This document shows positions 23,401-36,577 of a stretch of 64,000 nucleotides of DNA, piece after piece. Within the stretch, counting starts at the first letter, position 1; each line of letters opens with the position of its first letter. The notes beneath the pieces are model-generated. The model saw nothing but the letters and a program-made list of their open reading frames with translations. It was not told where the DNA came from and made no database searches. Source of the DNA: Grifola frondosa (lineage: Eukaryota; Basidiomycota; Agaricomycetes; Polyporales; Grifolaceae). The stretch covers positions 1,116,001-1,180,000 of the forward strand of contig LUGG01000005.1 in the NCBI GenBank assembly GCA_001683735.1, in the 5' to 3' direction. The position numbers and the translations under genes were made by a program.

Positions 23401-23790
23401 TACTATTACTTTGGGGGTTCCTGAAAATTCCCAGCGCTTCGTCTCCTACAGCATCACCAGATGTCTTGTGCCTTTTATTTCTACATGGCATGGTAGAATA
23501 ACTCTTTAGGTAAATGTTAAAAAAAGAATGGAGCAAAACCATGAAGAGGCAGGTGTTTTAGAGGTGTGCCGGAAATGACGCTCAAAATCTGCCTGCACGC
23601 AGGTAGAGTCTGACATTTTGTCATGGCCAGAGAACTGCTTCTCATTTTTTTTTAAAAAACACCGTACAATGTTCAACATAACCTATATACACACTCCATG
23701 TGACTCAAGTAATATTTTATTGAGTATGGCAGGAGTGGAGGTAGTTCCTGAAATATTTTGGCAATTTCAGGAACCCCCCAAGTAATAGTA
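23401..23790. mobile_element. MITE, TA-flanked, with about 28-bp terminal inverted repeats
   Basis: The left end reads CTATTACTTTGGGGGTTCCT and the right end, reverse-complemented, CTATTACTTGGGGGGTTCCT. Both continue into GAAA..ATT, and each end is flanked by TA. The 386-bp element (23403-23788) carries no transposase. A subterminal hairpin repeats TTCCTGAAAT inside the right end. TA target duplication plus short TIRs suggest a Tc1/mariner-type family mobilised in trans; this assignment is inferred. Confidence 0.82.
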
Positions 23791-25472
23791 CGTACGCCTC
23801 CTGTACCATAAGCTCCCCGACTAGTCACACAGAAGAACGCCATGCAGTAGGTGCTAATGCGGAATCTCCCAAGTATGTACAATCGCGCGCTCTCGCCCAA
23901 AGCGCCCCGTACGTACGTCGCGTACGGGACTCGTCCTCATCAGCCCGCGTCTGGCAGACGGGCACACCGTGCGGCGCCACAGGATCACAGAGAAGCACCT
24001 GTCGGTGCAGGTGCGCAGGCGGCGTAAATGTACATGTACATACTACATGCTACATATGTATATGTGTCTCCCGTATGCGCGTGTACATTGTGAACGACAC
24101 GCGTGACGTGCGGGAGCTCCGGGCTCGGACGCGTACTTATGGGAAGAGACTTCGCGTTGCGGGTATCGAGCACGCGCGCGGACCTTCGACACAGGGAAGC
24201 ATGCCGCGATCGTGCGCGCGCGCGCGTTATCAGATAGCGAGCGAGAAGCAGGGCCTGACGACTAAGTATGTACTTGATCCATCTGCGACGGGAGACGCGA
24301 GGACGCCACATCGGGAGCCCTTACATATATACGTACGTAGTCGGGGCGCTGCGCGAACGAGGATACGCGAATACGCTGTCACCGAGGCGCGAGTGCGGAT
24401 CTGCAGATCTGAGTAGGCCGAGAGGCGGGGGCGCTTCGGCTCGGCGGGCGGTGGGGCGGACTCGCCAGCCCATAACGAGTTCCTCGGCCCACCCACGACG
24501 CCCGTCGCACGTCGCGCGAAGAAGAACTGGCCGACCAGGCACGCGGGCGTGATGATACCGATGCATGGGCGTGGTGGCTGGCCTGCCGATGACATGACAT
24601 AAAGATGTGTCACGAGGAGGACCGCGCGCAGTAGTGGCGGCGCAGGTACACGGAGGGCTTCTGAGAGATTTACACAGCATGGTGATCGCTGGCAGGTGGG
24701 TAGCGCTGGGAGGGCACTAGTAGCGTCCCCCGTTAGTAGCCGGATGACATTGACAGGTGTGGTCGAGCCAGGATCCGTGAAGCAGCTGCAGGGGCCTAGT
24801 CTTGTGATGGCTCCGCGGGGAGTCAGGGGCGACGCGCACTGTGGTGTACATGTCGTGCGGCTGGAAATCCGACGTTGTTTCTGAGGAGAGAGACGAGGTT
24901 GGGGCTTTTCATGACGTATGACGGCATATTAATCAATCGTAGCTATATTGGTGGAGATGGGTGGGGGCGAGCACACCTCGGATACGCGAGCGAAGCTGGG
25001 AACACTTCGAGAAGATGGCACATGCTTGGCAAGTAACGGGGACGACGTACCAATCAACGCGTGGTGCAGCCAGGACACGCGCGCGAATTTTCTGCGTGCT
25101 TCAGCTCCGGGGGTAAGTACATGCATACGTCGAATAGACGAAGCGAATCGCTGAGAAAATCGTGTAGATGATCTTGATGCACGGAGGGGAAGGTGAGTCG
25201 CTGCCATTGGGCAGGATACAACATCCCAAGCGAGGCACTGCTGGTGAGGAAATCCGATTCAGCACTATGATGATGGTATCCAGGACCGGCATTACTCACC
25301 TGGGGCTTGAGGGACACCGCCTCCAACTTCCCCGTTAGCAGGATCTGAGGATACGAACACATGAAGTACTCAGATGATCACTTGTGTGAAAGACTGCTCC
25401 ACAAGGCACCATCGATCTCAATGCACACTGAAATATAGCGAGCTTTCATGAATCAGAGGTCTACATTTTTTT

Positions 25473-25742
25473 TTGCAGATGCAGGCAACCATGCAGTCTG
25501 CAGAGGACAAAGGCGTAAAGAGCAGAGGAGGCCGGCAAGTTCCGATAAATGACGCTAAGGACCCAAAGGCCGCCAACAACTCGAAAGATAACTTGGAAGA
25601 CAATCTGGCAGCATACGGGTTTATATTTTCTGCTTCTGCCTGGGCAAACTCTCTCGCACTTGGCCTAATTTCTGGTGCAATTTTATACGCTTGTCTATCC
25701 ATGGTCAGTAAATTTTCCAAGTCTGGACGAACGACGCAATAA
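25473..25742 (+). CDS. Doubtful small ORF with a possible membrane segment
   Basis: Eighty-nine codons start MQMQATMQSAEDKG just after a T-rich stretch ending in CAG, which could also be a splice acceptor. The polar N-terminal half (basic, then Asn/Asp-rich) precedes a hydrophobic stretch, ALGLISGAILYACLSMVS. I recognise no family. The opposite strand is also open over this interval (25762-25418), so coding status and strand are uncertain. Confidence 0.2.
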   Translation: MQMQATMQSAEDKGVKSRGGRQVPINDAKDPKAANNSKDNLEDNLAAYGFIFSASAWANSLALGLISGAILYACLSMVSKFSKSGRTTQ

Positions 25743-25876
25743 TCTGACGAAACCGATAACATAACCGTGAACTCAATATCGCCGCCTCGGATTCCTGCTT
25801 GTGATCGTCCTCAATTCTGCGCACCGCGCGCCGATAGTCGAGGTCAACCAAATCCAAGTCGTCCGCCGATAGACAA

Positions 25877-27066
25877 ATGGAGACCCTGATCGAGCAGTTT
25901 CGCAGTGTGACCGGGGCGCCGTGAGTGGTCCTTTATGCTTCCGCACGTTACGCGCAGGTGCATCGGCGCTGATCGACGTGCCCTGCCCTCCTCCACAGTG
26001 TCCGGGAGGCGAAGCAGTACCTACAGAGATACAAACGGGTGGACATCGCCGTCGATGCATATTATAACGAGCCTGCGGCGAGTATCGCGCGGAGCAGCGG
26101 TCCATCCACGACCAAGCTCAACCAGCTGTTCGACACCTACAAGGGTGCGTCCCCTCTCTGTGCTTCGTTCGCTGCAGAAATTTAATGTTCCACATGCGGG
26201 GCGTGCAGATCCAAACGGAGAAGACATCACGATAGACGGCACCCTCAAACTCTGCGAAGATCTCGGGGTCGACCCCGAGGACGTCGTCCTGTTGTCCATC
26301 GCGTACGAACTGAAGTCACCCGGCATGGGCCAGTGGACGAAGGAGGGGTGGACCAGCGGCTGGCGGTCGCTCGGGTGCGTCCGTCCGCTGTCGGCCGCGC
26401 GAAATCGCTCATGATCGGAACAGGGTCGACACGCTGCCCGCGATGAAGACGAAGCTGGTAGAGCTACGGAACAGGCTCGCGGTGGACCCGGAGTACTTCC
26501 AGTCGGTGTACAATTACACGTTCGAGTTTTCGCGCCCGGCGGGGCAGCGTAGTCTGGGTGCGCACTCATGTATTGGAGATGAACCATCTGCTCATGATGT
26601 CGTGCGCAGCTCTTGACATGGCCCAGGGATTCTGGGCCCTGTTAATCCCACATGGGTTGCATGGGGGTGCTCTTTCACACGTTAGCTCGGAGGACGATGA
26701 CGATGAAGACGAAGATATGGATCGGGACGAAGGCTGGAAAGATGAGTACACGGGTGGTGGTTCGATTCCTCACCGAGAAAGGTGGCAAGGGCGTTAGCAA
26801 GGACGTGTGGCAGATGGTCGGTCGCATTTTTTACGTCCTTCCAGACTCTGTCCCTTTCTCACTTTACGGAACCAGTTTCGCGAATTCGTGCGCACTATCG
26901 ACTCGAAGTTCGAGACATATGATATCGAAGGTCCGTGATCCGATCGTCATACGGAGGTCTCGCCTTGGTTATCTGACCGACATCCTTCCATGCAGCCGCT
27001 TGGCCGTCCACGATCGACGAGTTCGTCGATTATGCGAAGGCGCGGCTGGCAGGGTCTTCTCACTGA
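25877..27066 (+). CDS. DCN1: DCN1-like cullin neddylation factor (two apparent one-base losses)
   Basis: Seven exons fit: 25877-25920, 25999-26144, 26209-26374, 26424-26557, 26610-26816, 26876-26930 and 26996-27066. An N-terminal UBA-like domain (METLIEQFRSVTGA, VREAKQYLQRYKRVDIA) is followed by the PONY domain (LCEDLGVDPEDVVLLSIAYE, MAQGFWALLIPHG, FREFVRTIDSKFE, AAWPSTIDEFVDYAKARLAG). Dcn1 is a scaffold E3 for attaching Nedd8 to cullins. The two halves of exon 5 are in different frames. Adding one G at 26752-26754 and one T at 26766-26767 restores a WWF-x-FLTEKGGKG reading, and total exon length becomes an exact multiple of three (274 residues). An acidic run (SSEDDDDEDEDMDRDE) sits before this point. 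Confidence 0.9.
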
Positions 27067-27492
27067 CGTTAACGGAGGGTGGTCAGGCTTCTGTTTCCCT
27101 TCACTGTATCATCGGATGTTGTACTGTTGATTAATCTTGGACGCGGTATCCAGAAGGCCTCGACAAATAAATGTATGAATAACCTCCATTTCTGTGTGAC
27201 ACCTGGTGACAGCCCGTGTAATATCATGTTTTAATTCGGCACCCTTGGGAAAGGCGGCATCACGTCGCAAAACTAGCCTTTATGAGGTTAAGCTGGAGTT
27301 TCTCCGATCACCGAACTGAGTATGTACATGGAAAATATGATACAACCGGTGGCTCTGCACTTGCATGAGACGGGCTCGAGATCCATGCTGGACGTCAGCC
27401 GATGCCGGTTGGGCCCTAAGCGTCGCGGAGACATCGGATAGGTTTGAGCAGACAAACCGCTTGGAGAACCAGGGTTGTCGTAGGCATATAGG

Positions 27493-27876
27493 TCAGGGCA
27501 AGCCTACAGACAATAAGGCTGGGAGGAATGGCGACTCCTTGACCAGGGACAATCTCGGAGAAGCAGTAGAGGCGGTCACAGAGACCATCAGTTTCGCCGA
27601 ATCACTGTCATCGGGAAAAAAGAGCGTCAGATTATAAGTTTTACGGTGAAAATTCCAAACGTACGCCTGGCCAATGCGTACAACCATCTCAGACCCGTCA
27701 TCGGCGAGCCATAAAACGTCCACATATGTGTGCGAGGACACCACTCCGAACGACTGGCCCAACGAGTCCTGAATTGACTTTCTCAGAGTCAACTCGTCGG
27801 GGCATGGCGGAGACACCGAGAACCGTATGTAGTGGTAGGTCGACGAGAGCTGACGCGGCGGCATCGGGTGAAACAC
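27493..27876 (-). CDS. POP8: Pop8-like / Rpp14-Pop5-fold subunit of RNase P/MRP
   Basis: Two exons, 27876-27665 and 27604-27493, joined by a GTACGT...ACAG intron, give about 107 residues. The start is MFHP or, four codons later, MPPRQLSSTYHYIRFSV. The body reads SPPCPDELTLRKSIQDSLGQ, FGVVSSHTYVDVLWLADDGS and EMVVRIGQADSAKLMVSVTA, with a C-terminal ESPFLPALLSVG. Pattern and length fit the small Pop8/Rpp14 fold: a Tyr-x-x-(Arg/His)-(Phe/Leu) strand, a leucine-rich helix, then a DVL-R strand. Such subunits help 5' tRNA and rRNA processing. The identification rests on pattern memory, not a search. Convergent with DCN1, divergent from the palmitoyltransferase. Confidence 0.5.
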   Translation of the reverse strand: MFHPMPPRQLSSTYHYIRFSVSPPCPDELTLRKSIQDSLGQSFGVVSSHTYVDVLWLADDGSEMVVRIGQAYVWNFHRKTYNLTLFFPDDSDSAKLMVSVTASTASPRLSLVKESPFLPALLSVGLP

Positions 27877-28052
27877 TCAGTTTCCGACGCGGTGATTTTG
27901 ACTGGGCCGACTGCGCAAAGTGACAGAAAGTGTAAACAAGTGTAAATGTGGGCGCTTCTGCAGCCGTGACTTCATGTTCTTGCTCCCACCACCGATCCTG
28001 GACAATATACTCTTCTGCCTCCTATATTTTCTGTGCCTCTGATGCCCACGGG

Positions 28053-30166
28053 ATGGCGAACGAAAATGCTGCGGAATTATCGAGGAAGCCAGGGAGAAAC
28101 GGGCTGCCAAACGGGAGAAGGCGCAACCATGGATCGTCCTGAAGCTCGCAATAGCATTGACCCTCGGGATCATCGGATACGCATGTTACGTTTACATTGG
28201 GAGGTTTTGCATACCTATGATTCGAAGGGAAGGAGACGCACTGGGCAGCCCGGGACTAGGCAGTGAGTGGCGGCATTTCTGTTGCGGCAGGATTCAGATC
28301 AATAGTCCCAAGAACGATGCGTTTACTTCAGACTTGTACTGCAGCAGACGGTTGGAAGGCGATGCTCTGTAATTATACATTCGAGCATAACTATTGATCT
28401 GAACTCTGCTGCTGCCACTCGTCGCCGTCTAAACTGAACAAGATGTTCCGAATTTATTTAGTTGCTTTTTTGATCTTATTCTGCATATTTTGCCTCATCA
28501 TGCTGTGGGCGTATGTGAAGGTATTGCCCACCCAACCTATCTGCGTTTAAGCCCTTTAAGCCCGTTAACATGAGCGCAGGTTGTCCTCACTCCTCCTGGA
28601 ATGGCAAAAGCAGTAGGTCTAGTGCCACTTCGCATCCAGACACACGCTCACACACGGGACATATAGCACACACGGAAATCACCGGCACCCATGATTCAAA
28701 ACGCCCTTCCAGTATGGTGGGATTCGGAAAGCTTCGTTGGTGATATTGGCGGGGCCTCTTACCAAACTATGTCTTCCCACGGACAAAGACCATCTGAAGC
28801 AAGCACACAGTCGCAACTACATTCACAGAACAATGTTTTGTTATCCGCGACAAGACCGCCGGCTGCTCGGCTTCCCTCGTCGAAGAGAGATAAGCCACAA
28901 GGTATCTGTCATGTATCCCCTACACGCATGCCATTCTGTCGCGCTAACGGTTTTTAGGACAGCTTGAGCATGCTGATGAGCGAAGAGAAGGGAACGTTGG
29001 ATTCACGGATGCAATTCCTGCCGTGGCAACAGAAACGTCCGATGTCCGCCGTCAATCGTCTTCAGGAGTCACCCAGAATGGCGCGGCCCCGAACCAGCAG
29101 CCCATGAAATACACGAGGAGGCCACCCACAACTCCCGTACTGCTTCCAGAATATAGATACTGCCACAAGGATGGCTTTATCAAGCCACTGAGAGCGCACC
29201 ATTGCCGTGCTTGCGGTACTGTCCGTATCTGACGGCATCCGGAGTGACGTGATAGCTGATTGAATTTACAGTGTATACTCCGCTATGATCATCACTGTCC
29301 CTGTGAGTTAATGTGCTTACTCTCCGCTGACATGTAATGATTTATGATCCATAGGGATCGGACAATGTGTTGGGGCCCGTAACCATAGAGTAAGATGGGC
29401 GCCGTTTTATTTTCGTTACTCTCTCATATATATCTCCGCCAGTTTTTTGTCATTTTCGTGGAATGGGGTCTCATTTTCTGCTTGTGGACTTTCTCGACCC
29501 TCGTTGGCTTGAACGCCCGAAGACATACCAGTACAGGCGGGGACATTGATCCACAACACATTGTCATTATCGCACTGCAAGTATCTCATCAAATATATCA
29601 TTTCATCACGGAAGCTGAAATGTTGTAACGGTTGTAGGTCGGCGTTATTTACCATTTTTACTTTCGCGCTCGTCGTGTCCCACATCGAACTACTGACATT
29701 AAACCAGACTACTGTCGAGTCCCTCGGCTCCCGCAGGATAAAGGACCGCGAGAAAAAGGTGCTCACACGCATTCATGCCTGGTATCAGTTTGGGTCAGTG
29801 GCTGCTCCATCCACATATGGCTAGATGTCCTTACTCTATCCTATGCCATCTAGGGCGAAGCGAAGAACTAGGAAACAGTGGGACGAGGATTGGGGCGACA
29901 TAGACACCGAAGGAAATTTGTGGTGGCTCGGCAGTCGCCGGCAGAACTGGGAATCTATCATGGGACATCGTGTTTGGGAATGGTTCCGTAAGTGCGCGGG
30001 CTCTCCCGTACTTCCGCCCTTGCATGAAACCTCTGGCTGAATTTCCCCCTCGGCAGTGCCAATTGGCCAAAGTCCTGATGACGGCATTTCGTACATTCCT
30101 AATCCCCGATTCGATAGCGAAGGGCGCTGGAGACCACGGCTAGAATGGCCTGCTGAGCTACGATGA
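28053..30166 (+). CDS. DHHC-type protein S-palmitoyltransferase
   Basis: At least eight exons. Transmembrane segments read LAIALTLGIIGYACYVYIG and YLVAFLILFCIFCLIMLWAY, then the TTxE-like loop VVLTPPGMAKA. A cysteine-rich domain follows (YRYCHKDGFIKPLRAHHCRA) with the catalytic block split by introns: CILRYDHHCP then WIGQCVGARNH. After two more membrane segments (FVIFVEWGLIFCLWTFST, LFTIFTFALVVSHIELLTL) come the TTVE motif (NQTTVESLG) and a C-terminal tail ending GRWRPRLEWPAELR. It attaches palmitate to cysteines of membrane-proximal proteins, probably at ER, Golgi or vacuole. ATG 28053 reads MANE, but the conserved KCCGIIEEAREKR lies one base out of frame, at the A run 28063-28066. Confidence 0.9.
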
Positions 30167-30601
30167 TGCGGCGAGGCCTGTTGATGATTTCATTTCACTT
30201 TCATTATTGCACCGTTACGTCGAGGGTATCTAATTTCGATGATACAATACTGTAGACTCATGGACCAGCGGATTTCAGTATGTGAGTATGTGGGATATTT
30301 TGCATGAATACCTTTTGTAATATCTGACAGCGGAGCACTGGATTGATTCCGTTACCCATGTATACCGTATAGCAGCTTAGTTTCTGTCGCTGTTTCGTCA
30401 GTTATTGAACAACCAACCATCATCCGGGCGTCTGAATTAAGCGCGAGGATCCGCCCCGACGAATCGCGACGATTGCTTTATATGGGGGCGGACCGAGGTA
30501 AGCAGAAGGCCACTTAGACCGCAACCATCATCACAATATCTCATCGATATTTTCTGAAATCACAGCCAAAACTATTTCCACACACAGGTCATTCTTAAAC
30601 C
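30167..30601 (+). promoter_or_regulatory. Intergenic region, promoter of ornithine aminotransferase
   Basis: No gene seen. The stretch links the palmitoyltransferase stop to the ATG at 30602 in tandem orientation. A GC-rich block with GGGGGCGGACC-like sequence lies at about 30450-30495. I see no clear TATA box. Confidence 0.4.
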
Positions 30602-32748
<2,147 letters not shown>

Positions 32749-35700
32749 AGAGCTGGCCTGCTTTATCTTGACGGCGTAGACTCTCTGTTGAGAGGCCGGT
32801 GCCAATTTGCACAAGGACAGCTGACGCTATCCTTCGTATGTGTAGTGCTGATGTATACTGGTAGTATATTGCTATATGTAAAATATATGTGGATGGATGG
32901 ATTTGTTGACTCCGAAAGAGCGCTTGCTCAGCTTTCCCACGATGAGCTCGACCAAAACACTTTGCGTGCCACTAAGTGCCAGTCCAAATGACTCTTCCCT
33001 TCTGCCCGTCAAACGTCCTCGAAGTTCGCGATCTTTTCAGTCGTTCCGATGCAATTCTAACAAGCTACCAATCTCATTCAGTCCTAGCTTTCGTTGAAGA
33101 TGCCTACTGACATTTTCGTGATTTTTTTGTCCTATCCAGATGCAGCCACACTTATTCTTGACGTCTGTGTTTGGTCTGACAAATGGATGAATGACAGGCG
33201 CGGTTGGTTCGCTTGTTCGCGCGAGACTTCGCAGGCTTCCATCAAGCCGCTAGCCCCATAGAATAAGTCTGTAATCGTGACATTGTCTGCCTCCGTCCAT
33301 CCGAGGAGGGTATGTCCTTGTAGTCTCGAGACTGTCCACCACGATTAGGTGAGAGCATGAATACATTCCCGAACGGTTGAAAATGTCCTGACCAGTAATG
33401 CCTCTTCCGGTCGGCTCAATTGTAGCAAATTGTGGACATGCAGTACCACTTGTGCAGGCTTTAACGACATAAATTGGACACGAAATATTGATCCTGCGGG
33501 CACAGCTTCTGCGCCTAGTTCCGCTCGGCGTCGGACCAACCAGAGACGGCCCTTAATTTTCTACACGGAAGTATTGACCATTTGTTGTCTCCATGCACCA
33601 GAGCCATTCCTCTCTCAATCATCTCTTCAACACGTCTGGCTCCCGCAAAAAAAGAAAAAAGACTGTGTTTTATGTGCAGTCCCGCCACTTTTTGAAAATC
33701 CGGCCACCAATGCTGAAGAATACACACAGCATAATATCGATGACAGTCATTAGTGTCTTCGCGATGCGACTCGGTGCATACCCGAGTCTATGTCCTCAAT
33801 CAACTTCTCGACTATCTCCAGAAAATGTTGACACCCAACAGCTCGGCGTTGATAGGTTCTACTTCCAAATGTCCGATAAACACCGATAAGCTCCTGCACG
33901 TTTCAAGCCTTCGGTAAGTCATGGAGAACTCACCTCACCGCAAAACATGGTTCGGCGAAGAGTTCAGTAAACTCACCGAGAGATCACAACGATGCAGGTT
34001 GCAAATCATTGTGGCTGGACCGCCTCTTCGATTTCACTAGGTCGCTATGGATGGCCCAGGAGCCTGCTGCAATGTATCCTGGGACACGTGTGGTCCCGAC
34101 TGCTTTGGCATCAGGGCAACGCCTTCCTGCGCGATCTAACAGAAGAAGTGGTTCCCTATTCATTATTGGACAGCCCTATAATAACTCCCAGTCATGGAGA
34201 TGGAGATTCAGCTTCTTCGTACAGAATCCAGAATCGGGAAGGAGCTAACGGAGACAAAGCCTCTTCAGTTCGCGACACTGGTCCTTCTACGGCGTGGTAG
34301 TGCGTGGGCATCTAATTGGTCTTAAGTTGCCCCTTCTAACCCTTGATTGCCGTGCCGGCTGAAGAACACAGTGGTACGTCCAGACAAATATCAGGCCTTC
34401 CAAGGCGCAGGGAACCACTTATAGTCAATGCCACTGTATGTACAGCAGACTAGAAGTGCCAGTAAGGCTGAACTAGCCGCCAACACCAGTTGCGTGCCTC
34501 AGGGACCCCTCGTTTTCTCCGCGTCGTCGCCACGCCACACAAAGCGATCTCCAGAGCAGCAGCGGCTCCAACTGATGTGGCTGTGCTGATGTGGGGTTTG
34601 GTGAAAGAATATCTGGCTTCGACGTGGTCGTCGTTAATGATTTATGATACCTATTTTTAGGGTGTCTCTGCTCTATTTTGGACCCCACTCAGGACGAAGA
34701 GTTTTATATTGTTGTTGCATCTGATATATCCATATAGCCTAAGTAAACTACATTCGAGCCCCTTTTTGTGCATGTGATCCCGGAGCACAAATGCCAGAGT
34801 TTCATCGTTCAATTTACACCGACTAAAGCGAGGTCGTATTGAAGGTCCATGTCCGTCCCGTGCGATCATGATCATAGAATCGACCCGCTGTAGTGTGTTG
34901 TATTCTAGACTTCTATTGCGAGCTTCCCATTGTGCCAAGGTACCGCACATCTTCCTGAGTTTCAGGTACCTGCACGCAGATCCATCTGAGAATCACCTAG
35001 AAGTGCAGGCTATAAATCGGCATTGAACACATCTTTCATAGGAACGATATGCTCGCTTATTGATTCCGAAGGTCAGATTTAGGAGCAAAAGACGGCTGGA
35101 TATGCTTACCAGCCTGCATATTCAGCGCATGTCATGTGCTGGGGCGTATAGATGGAAATTGGATAGCCATCCGCGTCCGGGCGAAGTGCGGTGATCACTC
35201 AAGATCGTGACCACGAGGCGGGAAGGGGAGCCTCAGATATACAGCACTCGCCTGATTTCCTTCGAAGGAAGGATGACTGCAATACACAGTCAGAAGATGT
35301 TTACACCAGCACCGTTCTCAATGAATCATTGGCCATGGCACGACCTCCAAGACGACTGCATTTATCGCGGCCATGCGTTGCAAACGTGGTGGCAGTTTAT
35401 GAGACCTCACCCCATCCGCGCCGACTCGGAGCTGGTCTCGAAATCTCGAGTGCTCTTGTCTTGAATGGTTGTCCTTGGCTTGCTTCTAGCTCTTAGAGAT
35501 GCCGTGATTAAAGAGGAGGACCACAATTGCAGTCCAAAAACTGCAACTGAAGAGTTTTGATCGATCTACGACGTGATCGCTTCTATCTTCACACTAAACG
35601 GTAAAAGCCCTACGGGACGGTGGTGAGCTTGACTCCAGACTTCCCGTTGATTTTTTGTCATCGACAGATTAACTACGCCGTGCAGTAAAATGCCTAGAAG

Positions 35701-36249
35701 ATCCTAGAACGGTCTGATGGCCCATCTTTTCTGTTCAGAGGTTGCATGTGACCCCTTTATTCAGTTCCGTAGACGCAAGGCGCTAGCATCGGCATTGCCC
35801 CATTTGAGGGATTGTATAAGCTGTACAGTCGGCTCTATTGTCCTTTCCAGAATCGATCGCTCCGTGAGCGACCAAGGGTCGAATGACGGTCCTTGGACGC
35901 CGCTCAGCATGGACCAGCACACTGTTTCTATGTTCAATATCGCGGTGAGCTTCCCAAGCTTTGATCAATTTTAAGTTAGCCTCCCCCTTTCTCATCAGAG
36001 AATGAAAAACTTCCGTCGTCCATGCAAGTGGTATCATCGCCTCAGTGCACAATCTGCCGCTGGAAATATTGGGGGCCCGTTCATATCATTGAATCGTGTT
36101 TCCTACTTGTAGAGAAGTCCGACAGCATCGGTGACGCCAAACCTGATATAGTGGATCATGTCCGGAATATATAAAGGGGATGCCTTTTCGACACCCTGAC
36201 AAACCGGACACTCTGTGCTCTCCGTCTTTAAAGTATTCCCTCTGGGCAC
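32749..36249. other. 3.5-kb interval without a supportable gene, probably decayed
   Basis: Short open stretches occur but change frame every 50-90 codons. The most protein-like is 35207-35464 on the + strand (PQIYSTRLISFEGRM, then MNHWPWHDLQDDCIYRG), which I cannot assign. A Pol II-like TATAAAT motif lies near 35010 without an ORF behind it. Confidence 0.4.
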
Positions 36250-36577
36250 AACAATAGGATGAGCTCCACCTATGTAAGCTTTCCCGCTGATTTCGTTGCT
36301 GTACTCCATTTTTATGCTGTTCTCAACAGGCACGTACGAACCAAGGGACGAAGGAAATCATTCTGATGGAGAACACGAGAACCAGATGAAGGTCCCGAAG
36401 AGGACTCCTATGGCATGCCAATTCTGTCGAGGTAACGTTACTCGCGCATTAGTCTTGATGTAAGGAATATCTAGCGTTTTCTTTTTTATCACAGGAAGGA
36501 AGCTCAAGTGCGATGGTCGTCCGACCTGCGGACACTGCCAGCGTCGTGGCATTGTCTGCATCTATGTGCCTGTGTGA
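36250..36577 (+). pseudogene. Zn2Cys6 (GAL4-type) zinc-cluster fragment
   Basis: Two exons give a near-complete zinc cluster: KVPKRTPMACQFCR before an intron at about 36422-36493, then GRKLKCDGRPTCGHCQRRGI and a final C-x-Y-x-P. All six cysteines are present (CQFC, KC, TCGHC, C). Such domains bind DNA in fungal transcription factors. Upstream, ATGAGCTCCACCTAT with a GT donor is close, but the phase does not fit. Downstream the frame meets TGA, or continues through a possible GTGAGT donor into sequence with no activation domain that I can see. Either a very short gene or, more likely, a relic. Confidence 0.6.

Larger units (their letters stand above)
22690..25876. other. 3.2-kb gene-poor interval
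   Basis: Apart from the MITE and one doubtful small frame annotated separately, I see no gene. The first part is GC-rich with GT-rich tracts (about 22940-22970); 24000-24700 is GC-rich with alternating purine-pyrimidine motifs (TGTACATGTACA near 24026). Confidence 0.5.

Noticed and set aside
36280..36331. A five-codon first exon for the Zn2Cys6 fragment
   Set aside because: The GT-AG pair is good but the phase does not connect to the cysteine-rich exon.
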